Shown one piece after another: positions 1 through 13,000 of a stretch of 64,000 nucleotides of DNA. Where the stretch lies: NCBI RefSeq assembly GCF_008629675.1, contig NZ_VWOX01000001.1, forward strand, positions 248,001 through 312,000, given 5' to 3'. The translations under genes were made by a program, and so were the position numbers. Source of the stretch: Roseiconus nitratireducens (GTDB lineage: Bacteria > Planctomycetota > Planctomycetia > Pirellulales > Pirellulaceae). Position 1 is the stretch's first letter. Every line of letters starts with the position of its first letter. The notes under the pieces are model-generated. The model saw only the letters and a program-made list of their open reading frames with translations. It was not told the origin of the DNA and ran no database searches.

Positions 1-841
1 GCGAAATGGTCCCCAGATTGGTTGCCGCGCCGAGCGAACTGTTGGCTTCGTGGTGTTCACCGATTTGAAGGTGGAAATTCGCTGCGGGAAGGTCTTCGGC
101 AAACGTCAGCGCGACCATCCGTTCGGCAGCGTCATAGCTGGCACTGCTCGGCAGGCGAACCTCACCGGTCGTCTTGTCTTCCAGACGATAGAACGCGCGG
201 TCTTCAACGCTGGTGACGTTCATGTCGTCGTTGAAATAGACATGAACTTCATCCAACGCCTGGCTGAGCGCGCCGCTGACCGGATCTCGTGTGACCGGCT
301 GCGGAACGACCGACAGGACGCGCGCACCTTTCTCCAGTTGGAACTCGCGTGTGACGTCGACACCATTGTTGAACGGATCGCCGTCGGTGTTCGTCACCGG
401 CGAGCCGGCGCCGCGGACCGTGATTTGGTAGCGATCGTCGGGCAGCGTCTCGGCGAAACGAATCAAGACTTCGTTATCGGCGCCGCCGAGTCCGATGAAC
501 GCCGGGTCGACCGCAAGTTCGTTGCCGTCGCCAAATGTTCCATCGCCGCCGCTGCCAATGAGCTGAATCCCCGAAGACACCGACGTTTGGTCGATCGAAT
601 CGTTCGATGAAAACGAAACCTTCAGTTGGTTGGGGGCTTGCCGCAGTGTCGGTCCGGTGGCATCGATCGAATCACCAAAGTTCGATTCGATGTCGATCAG
701 TCGCGGTCCGACCGCCAACAGTTGACGTTGCTCTAGAAACTCGAGCAGCAAGTTGCGACGGGCGCGGGACTTTTTGGCCTGACGAATTCGCCTGCGTTGT
801 CGGTCGGACAGCGACGGGGCATGGACTCGACGGTTAGACAT
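1..841 (-). CDS. Giant planctomycete extracellular protein, N-terminal part (runs off the left edge)
   Basis: An open minus-strand frame begins with ATG at 841 and continues without a stop to base 1, giving about 280 residues. A basic leader, rich in Arg and Lys, is followed near residue 35 by LLLEFLEQRQLLAVGPRLI, the planctomycete extracellular N-terminal motif that precedes export. The next 200 residues resemble the N-terminus of the neighbouring giant protein: both contain RFAE-LPDDRY, a V-PQPV segment and an acidic F(N)DD/NED stretch. The two genes are therefore tandem paralogs about 190 bases apart. By analogy the rest, outside the window, should be a very long secreted repeat protein. 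Function is unknown; a cell-surface or matrix role is inference. The start is supported by the arrangement of the leader, while the ribosome binding site is weak. Confidence 0.85.
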   Translation of the reverse strand, partial: MSNRRVHAPSLSDRQRRRIRQAKKSRARRNLLLEFLEQRQLLAVGPRLIDIESNFGDSIDATGPTLRQAPNQLKVSFSSNDSIDQTSVSSGIQLIGSGGDGTFGDGNELAVDPAFIGLGGADNEVLIRFAETLPDDRYQITVRGAGSPVTNTDGDPFNNGVDVTREFQLEKGARVLSVVPQPVTRDPVSGALSQALDEVHVYFNDDMNVTSVEDRAFYRLEDKTTGEVRLPSSASYDAAERMVALTFAEDLPAANFHLQIGEHHEANSSLGAATNLGTIS

Positions 842-939
842 CAAATGGCCTCAAGCGTACAAACGTATATAAGTGCGGGTCTGATAATTTAGTCGAACAG
901 GCTGCGGCGGGTGGGCTGGCAGTAGTAATTGCCGAAGAA

Positions 940-987
940 ACCGGTTGCAACGTTTACCACTCCACCTCGTGGCACGTTGCAACCGGT
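940..987 (-). terminator. Long perfect hairpin after the giant gene
   Basis: A 14-bp perfect inverted repeat (940-953 with 974-987, core CCGGTTGCAACG) encloses a second 4-bp CCAC/GTGG helix (957-960 with 969-972). It lies about 40 bases past the stop of the giant gene and before the start of its paralog. There is no strong T-run, so it may be a factor-dependent terminator or an mRNA-stabilising stem rather than a classic intrinsic terminator. Confidence 0.6.
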
Positions 988-990
988 CTT

Positions 991-1008
991 GGCATCGCAA
1001 CCGATGCC
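991..1008 (-). terminator. Short perfect hairpin directly after the giant gene
   Basis: A 7-bp stem GGCATCG/CGATGCC closes a 4-base CAAC loop, 20 bases past the stop codon at 1029. With the larger hairpin at 940-987 it makes a double stem-loop between the two giant genes. No T-tract follows. Confidence 0.5.
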
Positions 1009-1028
1009 GCTGGCTTGGCGGGAACCCG

Positions 1029-4000
1029 TCAATCCAGGTCGATGTCGTCCATCAGCAGCGACAGCGCTTCGTCAACGCTTGCCGCCGAACTCGCCCCGGT
1101 TTCGCTTTCGCTACCCAACAAGTCGATCGAGTCCAACTGGCTGGAGGTGATCTCCAGACCGGCCGCCAACAACGCGTCGCGGGGATCGCCGCCTAACGTG
1201 TCCGTCGTTGGCGTCTCTTCCAGCACCGGTGCCAACTGTCGGCTCGGCAATCCGATCGTGCCGGCGGAAACAAATCCGCTGGAGACACCCAGCGACGCAA
1301 TCGATTCGCCTTCCCGGCCGTTGGCCTGGCGGCGTCCAAGCTCGTTGATCACTGCCAACGCATCGCTGGGCGAAACGCGTCCGTCACCGTTGACGTCGTA
1401 GTAATCCGGCGGTGGCGATCCGATCTCCGCGACCGGGATCGAGGACTGACCATCGGCTTCACGCGACAGGAAGTTGATGATCCGCAATGCGTCGATCGGC
1501 GAAACAAAGCCGTCGGCATTGACGTCCGCTTCCAGGTCGTCGATCGGGTTCTGGTATTCCGATTGGTTCAGCGTCAACTGGACCGTCGCCAACTGGCTGG
1601 TCCGCGACGTGCTGTCGATCACGCGGTATTGGAACTGGTCGATCGTGCCGATCGCGCCGGAGGTGTTGACGTACACGAACGTTCCGTCCGCGTTGATCTC
1701 CAACGTTCCGAACGACGGTTCGGTGACCGAGTCCAGATCGATCAGGATTGTGTCCCCGTCCGCGTCCGAATCGTTGCGGAGCAGGCCACTGGCCGGGCTC
1801 AGGATGCGGAGCGTCGATCCGATCGGAACGTTGTACCCGTCGTCGACCGCGATCGGCGTGTCCGGAACCGCATTGATGGTCAGCGTGAAGGCATCGCTGA
1901 CTCGGAAACTGCCATCGGAGGCCTCGATTTCAATGTCGACCACACCGAACTGGTTGGGCTCGGGAGTGATCCGCATTTGGTCGCCGACGAACACGATCGA
2001 TCGGATCAGCGGATGATCGGTGATCTGCTGGGCCGTCGGACGAACGATCGAGCCGAGTCGCGTGACGGTGTAGTCCAGGTCGTCGCCGTCGGGATCGCTG
2101 AACACGGTCGTCAATTCGCGAATGACGGTTTGGTCTTCGTTCCCCGAGAGCGGGTCGAGCGAACCGATCAGGATCGGCGAATCGTTTTCGTTGGCGATCC
2201 GAACCGTCACCGTCTCGGTCGTCGTCAGGTTGCCGGTATCGGTGGCCATCACCGTCAACGACACCGTCCCGAACGCGAACGCGGGACGCGTTAGCGTCAA
2301 CGTGCTGCCTTCCAGTTCGGCAGCCACAATCGATTGATTGCTGCTGGTGACTGTGTACGTCAGGTTGTCGTTTTCCGGATCGCTGAACCACGTGTTTAAG
2401 TCGAACTGAGTCAGCTGTGCAGCCGGCTTGGCTTCGGGGAACGTGATCTCATCGATCGGGTTGTCCATGCTGTCCTTCTGGCCGTCGACGCCTTCGAAGA
2501 TCGGGGCGTCGTTTTCACCACCGACCGAGATCGACACCGTGCCGAACGACTCGGCACCCATGTCGTCGACGATTCGATAGGTGAAGCTGTCGGGACCGCT
2601 GTAGAGTCCCGGCGGGCGGTAAACGAGACTGCCGTTTTCCAGGCGAACGCTACCGCCGCGTGCCGTCTGCACGGGGAACTGACTGGTCGGCAGGCTGACC
2701 GTCTGGTTTTCCGGCGGATCAATTTCGTTCTGCGGCCCCGGCACGTCGTTGTCCAGGATGCCGACGGTGGAGCCGCCGCCGACGATGGCGATGTTCAACG
2801 GCGTGTCTTCCATCGCGTTGTAGAAGTCATTGCCGGCGATCGGGGCATCGTTGATGGGATTGATGGTGACCGAAACCGTTCCCGGCTTGTCGGCCGTCTC
2901 ACTGATCAAGGTCCCACCGGGGACGTCCGCGACCACGTAGTTGAAGGTGTCCGGGATCGAACCGAAGTAGTCCGCCGGCGGCGTGTACTTGATGCTGCGT
3001 CCGTCGTCGACGATTTCCAGGATCCCGCCGAGCGACGAAACCGAATCGCCCAGGTTCACGCTGGACACCGATTGGAAGACCAGCATCTGGTTCGCTTCGT
3101 TTGCCGGGCCCGGAACGTAGAACGGATCGATCAGGTCTTCGGCAAAGAAGTACGTGACCTCGTCTTCGTTGATCGTTCGGCTGGTCATGACGTCAGCGGT
3201 CGTTGCGACCGGAGCGTCGTTCACCGGCAACACCTCAATGGTGACCCGGATCGGATCCGGATTGATCAGCTGCGAATCCGGATTCTGCGGCTTCACATCC
3301 GTCACGCGGGCGGTGAATGAAACGGTGCCGTTGAAGTCCGGGGCGGGGATGAAGGTGAATGTTCCGTCCGCCTGCAGGTCCAGTTCGCCCGCAACGGTTT
3401 CGTTGGGGGTCAGCAGGGTGCGAATGCCGGTGTCTTCAGGGAAGATCGCGACGTTGTCCCCGTCGGGGTCGATCACGCCGGCAATCAAACCGTTGTCGGT
3501 TGTGACCGAAGGCGTCAGCGTGCCGTCGGCGTCCAGAGCCTGCAGGACTCCGTCCTCGTCCACCGTGAAGGTCCGATTGGCCTGCGGGGGCGTGACGACC
3601 GGCGGCGCGCCCGGCACCAGCAGGATCGCGTAATCTTCCACTTCACCGCTGAGCGACAGACCGCTCGGAGACAGGTTACCGGTTCGCGAGTATCGGAACC
3701 GGGCCATGGTCTGCGTCGGGAACAGCGGATCGGGTGCCGAAGCCGGCATGTAGGTGTCGAACGTGAAGACTTGCTCGCCGTTGCCGGTCAGCGAAAGCTG
3801 AGTCCGCGGCGTGGCGGCTTTCGTCATTTCGGAGCTCAGCAGCGTCCCCTGATCCAGGTTGTTCTGCGAGAGTTCCAGCAACGGCAGGTCAGTACCCGCC
3901 AACACGCCGGTGAACGTGACGGTGAATTCGACATCGCTCAGTCCGACCTGCGAAACAACCACGTCGTTCGGACCGCCGACGCCGGCAGCGATCAAGGCGG

Positions 4001-7000
4001 ATTGAATGTTGCTCGCGGTCGTTCCTCCCATCCCGGTCCCGGCAAAGGTGATCGGGCCGACGGTGGTTCCGTCGTAGTCCAGGGTGACGGTTCCGCCGGT
4101 CGGGCTGCCGGTGAATTCCAGCGACTGGACCTCGCCCAGGGACGCGTTTTCGTCGTAGAACCGGATCGCCTCGCTGGGTGACCATTCGCCGTCAGCGTTG
4201 TAGTCGATCCAGCCTTGCAGAATCCCCCGGCCGGTGACGGTGACGTCGATCGGCAGGGCGACATTCTTGTTCAGCACGCCGCCCGGGTTCCGATCACTCG
4301 AGAAGCTGATTCCGTCTTCGTCATCGCTGTTGATCACGATGGCGGTGGAGACGAATTCGATGCCGGCCGGCTGAACCGGGCTTTCGATGATCGCCGCTTC
4401 GATCGCTTCCAGGATCGACGGCACGGAAGTCGGATCATCGGGCTGGATGGCGAAGTTGTCTTCGTCGAATCGGCCGTTCAAGTCGAATTCGAGCGTCGCG
4501 GTCGAGACCCCCGTCGTGATCGTGATCGTGTCGCCGTCACGCGTGAGCGGATCGACCGTCGCCGCGTTGACGTTGATCACCGCTTCGCCGCTGATGACCG
4601 AAACGGTGAACAGCGTCCCGGTTTCGGTCACTTCCGAAACCGAGTCGTCGCCGTCGGCATCGACCGACGGTTGTCCGTCCGCGTCGGCATCGATCTGCGA
4701 CCCGAGGTACAAGTCCTCCGTCACGACGTGGCGGGCACCGTCGTTGATCAGCAAGGTCGGGTAACGTCCCGGCACGTTGTCGACCGGATCGGGCGCATCC
4801 CCAAAGTCCAGGAGGACGGTCGGCATCAGAATCGTGAACTGAGTCGTGTTGTCCTCGCGGTTGGCTTCCAGCGGGTTGCCCTGGACGTCGCGAATCGCCG
4901 GCAGGAAGAAGCTGGTGATCGGGCCCTCGAAGATGGTGCCGTTGTCGACAAATAAGCTTGCCCCTCCCCGATCTTCCGCGATCAACGTCGTGACCTGTCC
5001 TTCCGGTCCGGTGTTGACCGAGTTGATCGCTTCCAGGATCGCCTGTTTGACACCTTCGGCTGAATCCGCCGGCGAGATGTTGATCGGGATCGCCCCGCCG
5101 GGCACGCCCGACAGGAGCAACGTGGGTGCCGCCGACACGTCGACGGTGGTCCCCGGCAAATCGTTCAGGCGGACCAGGCCGCCTTCCACTTCGGCGGAAA
5201 CACGAAGACCGCCGCTGTTGCTGTTGATTGCCGCGGCCAGGCTGTTGGCCACATCTTCCGGCGTGCTGCCGGGCTGGAACGGCACGGGCACATTGCCAGC
5301 CGCCACGCCGCCACCGTTGTTCACCGATTCGAACTCGTAGCTGACCGAGATGCTGCCCTGGCTGATGGTCAGGACTTCTCCATCGCTGACGATTCCACGT
5401 TGCGTTGTGATCTGACCGGACGTCGTGCTGACGCGACTCTCGTCGATGCGTCCCAAATCGATGACTCCGCTGCCGCGATAGGTCGCGGTGATGCCGGCCG
5501 GCGAAGCGTTGATGGCTGCAACGATCGACGCGCCAAGCGTGTCCAGATTGTCGAAGCGTGTGAACGCGATCGGAGTGGCATTGACGTTGTTCAACGTCGC
5601 GTTGTCGTCGAATTCCAGCAAGACCGGATTGCCCGCGGGGTCGATCAGGGTGATCAGGTCGCCATCGTCGGGCGTTCCGGAGGAGACCCGCATCAACAGC
5701 GGGCCATAAACCTCCAGCGTTGACGGCCCGGTCACGTCGGGAGAACCGATGACTTCCAAGCTGGAACCGGTCGTGTCGAGTCCCAGGCCGGTTTGTCCGC
5801 CGATGCTGACTACTCCGCCATCAACTTCCTCGACCTGCGAGGCGTTCAGACCCGGAATCGTCTTGGTTTGGATCTCGCCGGCGACCAGGCGGGCGAAGTT
5901 GTCCCCGGTGATGCCGCGGGTGATATCCAGCGCGAAGTGGTCTTGGGCCACACCGTCGTCCATGATCCCACCGCTGCCGTCCGGCTCGTCGGTGCGATTG
6001 ACCTCAAAGATCACGTCCGGATCGCCGTTGTTGGGCGTGAAGATGATCAGGTCGCCATCGTCCGGCGTGCGGCTGACACTGACGGGGCGCAACTGGCCGG
6101 AGGGCACTGTCGCGCTGCCGTCGGTCGGCAAGTTCAGGTACACGGTTTGACCGATGATCGACGGCTGTAACTCCAGGTTGGACAGCACGATGGCGTTCTG
6201 GATGGCGAGCGCCACTTCATCGGCGTCCAGCGGTGTCGTTCCGACGCCACCGGTCGGCGTGATGTCGACACCGACGAATCCTGGCGTTGCCGGGTTGTTG
6301 GTGTCGGTAAACTGGAAGTTGGTCGTCAGCCGACCATCGCTCAGCTCGAACGTGTCACCAACGACGACACCACCGACGCCGGCTCCGGCCGACGGGACGC
6401 GAAGCCCCAGCGTCCGGGTCGCGGCGATCAGGCCACTGGTCGACGCGTCGGCGAACGTGCCGCGTTCGCTACCGATGACCACCGAAGTGCCCACGACGCG
6501 AACGTCGACATCGAACTCGCGGTTGGGATTGTCAATCACACCTTGGATCGCCGTGGCGACGTTGTTCGCGATCATCGTCAAGAACGCGGTCAACTCGTTC
6601 GCGTCGTTCGGCGTTGGGTCGGTCGGAAGAGTCACCGGAACGCTGCTTGGCAGTGTTGTGCCGTTGGAGTCGAACTCGAACACGACCGGCGGGTTGCTGC
6701 CGTCGTTGATGGTGAAGACACCACCGTCGATCAAACCACCCTGGTTGGTCCCAACGGTGGGGATTTCCAGCGTCACCGGTTCGGGCATCTGCAGCAGGTA
6801 GCCCGATTCGAATTCAAAGACGACCTGACCGCCGTTGCTGTCGGTGATCTGAATCTGGTCGCCGTCCTTCACCTCGCTGGCACTGGGCGCGATCACCACA
6901 TTGCGATCGGCGTTGTTCAGCTGGATGCGGTAAGCCCGATCACCCTGCCAGATCCCGGCCAGCGGGGTCAGCGTGATGATGTTCTTGGTTTCGTCGTAGT

Positions 7001-10000
7001 TGAACGTGTAATCGATTCCTTCCGTCAGCAGCCGTTCGTCTTCGAAGACGGTCACGTTGGCGCCGCTCGGACGCACGCCCGGAATCTCCGCAACGACGAC
7101 GGAGCTGTCGTCAATCCCCGATCCGGTGAACGGGTCGGAGGCGTCACCGGCGTCACGCAACTGGATCCGGAATTCGTCGTAAACGCCGCTGTCCAGGTTG
7201 ATGAAGCTGATGTTCGGATCGGTGTCAAGGTTTTCCGCGTCGTTATCTCGCGGGGCCTCGGCGATCGCGATCGGACCGACGCGGTCGGCCAGTTCAACCG
7301 ATCCGCGATCCTTGAAGACCGAACTTCCGATCCCGCCCGGCGGGGCGACGTCCGGATTGTCGGCTCGCAGGATTCCGTCGACGTCCAGGTCGGGCGCGAC
7401 GATGTTGCTGATCGGCAGGCCGACCGAGTTTTTCAGGTTGGCCATCGCGACACGTTCGACCAGCGAGTTGACCGCGGAATCGATCAGGATCGACTGCAAG
7501 TCGGGCTGGAAGTTGTTGGCCTCGGCGTACTGCACTGCCGCGTCGGCATTGCCAAGCGTCTCGTTGAAGTCGTCCGAGCCGCCATTGACGTTGCTGGGTG
7601 CTCGCAGGGTGGTCAGGCCGGTGTCTTCGAACGCCCGGAAGATCATGTCCTGGTTGAACTGCGTGATCGTCGTTTCGTCGTGCTGGAAGATGGATCCGAC
7701 CACGATCACTTCCATCGGCTTGGGCTGATTGTCGGAGCCGCGTCGCGGTTCCCCAAACCCGTCGAAGCGAGTTTCTTCCACCACCAGACTTTCGTGCAAG
7801 TTCAGGAACACGTTGTTCAGCAACGTCGGACTGGCTCCACCGGCGATCATCACGCCGGTTTCATTGATCAACTGGTCGATGTCGCGACCGGGCTGCGGGT
7901 CGAGCTTCAAACCGAGCGCCGCGGCTTCGGGGCTGATGTGGATTTCGGCGACCTTTTCGATGAAGAGGTACTGCTCCGTCGATCCGGCACCATCGGTCAA
8001 TCCGCCGATTCCGTTGGTCATCGCATAGTTATGTCCGAATCCGTTGGTGTTGAAGTCCGGCGGGTACAACGCCGTGAATTCGAACAGGTCCGCTCCGGCA
8101 CCGGATTGGCCGCCGAGCGCATCGGCTTCGCCGGCGGGGATCGGGCCACCGTTGGGCACCGAGGGGAAGCGTCCGTTGCCCGTGATGTACACTCGGTCGA
8201 AAGCATTCTGGATGGCGCGCATGATGTCGGGCACGCGGTAGTTGTCGCGCAACGCCACCGCGATTTCAAAGTTGCCACCGTTGTTGATCAGTGCCGGGGT
8301 GTTGGGGCCGGTAAATCGGAACGTGATTTCGTTGGTGCCGTTGCCCATCGGGGCCAGCGGCGACGTGTCCGGGATCTGGGTGACAGTGAACGATGTGCCA
8401 ATCAGCGCCGCGGCGGTGCTGCCGTTGCGATCCGATTCCGCCCAGTTTGGCGGGTTGCGGCTGTCGCCACTTCCGTTGTTCAGACTCATCACGAACGAAC
8501 GCGGGGCGTACGTTTCGACGGAGATCGTGTAGTCGCCGGTGTAGACGCCCGAGCCGCCGTTTCCGGAAACGCGGTCCGACAGCGATTGGGGGTCGTAGTT
8601 GTCATTGCCCACGGCGCTGACGCCGATGAAGTACGTCCCGGTCACCGATGCGGTGAAGTCCACGAACGCGTCGCGCGTATTGGCGTCATCGGTGACTTGG
8701 GTGTCGACCGTCGACGCCGGGTCCAGGTAGCCGGGCGCGGCCGCATTGTCACTGACCGTGACCAGGTTGCCGTCGGCGTCCAGGAACGACTGGGCAATCC
8801 CGGTGGAATTGAAGATTCGCACAAGGGTGTCGGGGCCGTCGTCCTGCGTGTCGATGTCGACAATCAAGCGGTCGCCAACCTCCAGGTAAACTCGGTACAT
8901 GTCGACATCCGCTTCCGGCGCCAGCGGTCCGCTGTTGTCTCCAAGCGTCACGGTGCGGACGTACGGATCACGATGGCTGCTGCCGATATGCGTTTCGGTC
9001 GCCTGAGACAAAAAGTCGTCCGGCTCGGACGGCGTTTCGGGCGTCGCCGATTCGGTCCCGTCGTTTCCGTAAATGGTGTTGTTGACGATTCGCGCGAACG
9101 GCTGCGGTGCTTCGTACACCGGGGCCTGATCAATAATGATTTCCGCGTCGTCGCTGTAGATCGCGCTGGCACCCTCGATGTACAGGGCGGGCGTGGCGAA
9201 GTTTACATCGGAGGCTGGGAACCCGGGGAACCCGCCACCGGTGGGCGCCTGACTGGTCAGCGACGGACCCACCGTGACATCGACCAGTTCGACCAGGCCG
9301 TTGGTCACCAGGATGCTGCCCTGGATCGATTCGCGAATCGCGTGCAGCACCTCCAATGCGGTATAAGCGGAGGTGCGGCCCTGGTAGACCGATGACGGGT
9401 TGCTGTCGGTTTGTCGGTAGTAAACCGGCACGTGCCCGTCGCGGTAACCGTCACCGCCGTTCGTGTTTGAACCGTACACGGGCCGCTTGGGACTGGGGAT
9501 CGTTCCCTCGCCGATGTCCTCGAATTCGAACACCACACGTGTGCCGGCTGCATCGATCACGAAGGTGCTGCCGTCGGTGATTGTGTCACCCGAACCGGTT
9601 TCGATGGTCAGCGGCGCGATCTGGCCGTCGATTTTAATGCCCGCATATTCGGCTTGATCGATCGTGTTGTTCTCGATCACGATCCCAGGGGCCAAACCGC
9701 CCAGGACGCTGTCGTTCAGCGTCGGCAGGTTCCGAACAGCACCCGGGTAGCTGTTGGCCACCGGCGGCGGTTCGAGCAATGCATTGTCACGGATGTGACG
9801 CGGGCTGAAGTCACGAATGCCCGGTTCGGACCAAACGCCGATACCGCGGACGTCGCTGATCTTGTTGTGTTCGACGATCACTTGGCCTTGCGTCCGGACA
9901 TAGTTCTCGTCGCCCAGACCGTTGTGCAGAATGGCCGGGATCAGCAGGTTGCCTTCGGCATCGGTCGACAGAGCACCGCCGGTCACGTCGCGGGCCGAAT

Positions 10001-13000
10001 CGACCGGCGCGAAGGATCCGTTGACGCGGCCGGTCAGTGCCAAACGACCGTCGGTCGTCGGCGCCGTGTCGGCACCGCCGGAACTAGACGCTTCAATGCC
10101 CACAATGTTCTGGTTGTTGATCGCCGTGCGAATCGCTCCGGCGATTTGCGCCGCGCTGTTGCCGGGCGCGAACAAGACCGGCGTGTTGCCGAAAGTGACC
10201 GAACCGGCGGTGGTCGTGAACTCAAACGTCTGGCTGGCGACGCCATCATTCAAGACGAACGTGTCGCCGTCAACGATCTGCGATGCGTCCGGTGCGATCA
10301 GTGTGACGCTCTGGTTGTGCCGGTCGTTGGTGTCGAAGCTGGCATCCAGATTCGTGGTCCCACCGAATGAAGGCGATGCGTAGTCCGTCGCGGGACGCAT
10401 TTCCAATTGGTACTTGCCCGTCGTGCCTCCGAAACCGGTGCTGGTGAAGGTCGCTCCGGTGGTGGCGCCGAACACTGTTTCGCCGCGTTCCGCAAAGCCG
10501 ACGATGAAGTCGTCCAGTCGCAACCCGATCGCGGCCGAAACGGTGCCATCGGTCGTGTAGTCAACTTGCAATTGGACATTGCTGTGCCCGGCGAATGGGG
10601 CGAGGGAGAGTCGCAATTGGTCCCAGCTGCCGGCCGTGAAGTTGTGGATCACGGTGCCGTCCGGATTCTGATCGCTGATGATGGTCAGGGACGCGGAATC
10701 ACCGACAGCCGGCTGGTAGAGCCGGTTCAGATACAAGAACGGCAGGTCGGCGGCGGCGTATCCCGACAGGTCGAACGGTTCGCTGGTGACCGAACCGCTT
10801 TCCGCGTTGACGCTGCGATCGAATGAAAGGACCTCGGCGCCCTGAGAGATCGTGCCGGAGCCTGGCGGCAGGACGTGGTCTTCGACCGAGACATGAAGCC
10901 TGTAAGACGAAACACCGCTACCGCCGCCTCCGCCCAGTGTCACGTTGTCGGCGTTGAACGTCAGCGTGGATCCCTGTTCAAGCACCGCGATGTAGTAAAC
11001 GCCCGGCGCCAAAGTTTGGTCGATGAACGGGTCCAACGTCGAATTGCTTCCGCCGCGACCGTCATTGACGCTGTTTGAATCGTTGACACGGCCCGGTGGA
11101 GTCACGGTCCGGAAGGCGCCCGCGTTGTTCGGATCCGGCTCCAACAGGACCAAATCAACGTCGACACTGGACGGATCGACATTCACGTCCGGTGTGCTCG
11201 GGTCGTCATCATCGTCGACTTCGCCGGTGATGTCGTAACCGTTGTCGATGTCCAGGATGACCCGCGAGACCGTATTGAGGGTGAACTGGTACAGGTCGCC
11301 CGGGTCGTTTTGCAGGTTGCCGGCAACCGAGATGTGGGGGATGGTCGTCGACGTGTTGGGAGCCGTGCCGAAGAATCCGGCCGATCCGCCGATTTCGAAA
11401 TCATCATCGATCGACCAGTCCAACGCATCGAGGTCGGCCGGGAACACCGCGGTGGAACTGACGACTTCCGGAGCATCAAACGTGCCCGAGACATCCAATT
11501 CTGAGTATCGCGTTCCGCCCAAAGACGGTTGGAACGGACCCGTGGTGCCGTCGAAGTGTTGCGGCTTGCCGTGCCCGCCCTGGTTGTCCACGCCGATCGT
11601 GAACAGCGATCCGTTGATCACATTGTCGCTGAACAGACGCGGGATCTCGGGACCATTGGCCGTGCTCGGCGATTCCGGATTGGTGCGGTCCACGCGATCT
11701 TCGACGATCCGGTCCACCGAATTGATCGGTTCGACGACCGCGCCGCTCAGGCTGGTGGGGGTCTGATTGGCGGACGTGATCGCAACGTAATACGTGCCCT
11801 CGGGCAGCGCCACCGGACCGATGAACGGGTCGCCATTGGAAATCGAACCGCGGATCAGTTTCTCGATCGCGCTGTTCTCTCCGTTGGGGCTGACCAGGTC
11901 GTCGGCCACATTGCTGCTGCTGCCAAAGAACACCAGTTGCGGTGGGAAGTTGGCGGGGTCTTCAAAGTCCGGCACGCCGTCCGGGTCGTAAAAGACGCTG
12001 ATGTTCGTATCGGGACGGTTGAAGCCGTCGGCGTAGTCGATATCAAAGACCGTCGACTGTAGCCCGCTGCCTTGGGAGAAATCGACCTCGAACTCATACA
12101 GGTCGACGTCGGTGGTGCTGCTCAGTTCGCCGCCAACGCTGATCACGTTACGGACGCTATCAACCAGATTGCCGATGTACTGTGCCCCCTGGCCGGGCGT
12201 GCTGCCAAAGACCGTGTCGTTGCTGGCCGAGGAGAAGAAACCGCCAAATTGCTCGTTCTCTTGTGCTTCACCCAGCAGCGGCGAAGACGACATCAGACCT
12301 TGAACGTGGATCCCCTGGTTCGCATAGCGGATGTCGGCGTAACGCACGACGCTTCCCGGGAATTCCTGGTTCTCTTTCAGACGCAATTGCGCACGGTAGG
12401 CGCCTCCGGTCAGTCCGCCGTTGCCGTCATCGGGATTGACCGACGCGCTGCGGACGCGGAAGAAGTAGACGCTGCGCGAGTTAGGATCGGCGGTGTTTCC
12501 GGCCAGGCGGAAGTGGATTCCGGCATCCCGCGGGTTGGTGGATCCGTAGTCTTCGTACAGGCCGCCCACGCCGCGTTTGGTGTACTGTTCGGCGGACGCT
12601 TGCAGCGAAGTCGTCACGCCTTCCAGGTCGGGATCAAAGACCGATACTTGGCTGCCGGCACCCAGGGCGGTTTCCTCGAAACTGTTGTCGCTGCGGGCCA
12701 GCACATTGCCGTTTTCATCCAACAGCTCGACCACCGTATCGAGGGTGAAGCTGGTCTTATCGATGTCGATCCAGACTTCTGTCCCGGGCGAGCCGATGAA
12801 GCTGTAGACGTCGATGTCGTTGGAACCGCTGAGGTAGCCGTCGACTTCGAATCCGAGTCGACGGACGTGGTCACCGGTCAAAAGGTTTTCAGCGAGTTCG
12901 CCCAGGAACTGCGCGTTTTCAACCGACGAATTCAATCCGGGAGCGACTTCCGTCGACAACTCCAATTCCGGCAGCACCGGGATGTTGTAATCGTTGCTGA

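Noticed and set aside
6543-9395. 950-codon plus-strand open frame opposite the giant gene
   Set aside because: It is antisense to a clear multidomain secreted protein; its translation is Val/Arg/Asp/Gln-rich without motifs, typical of a shadow frame in GC-rich DNA.
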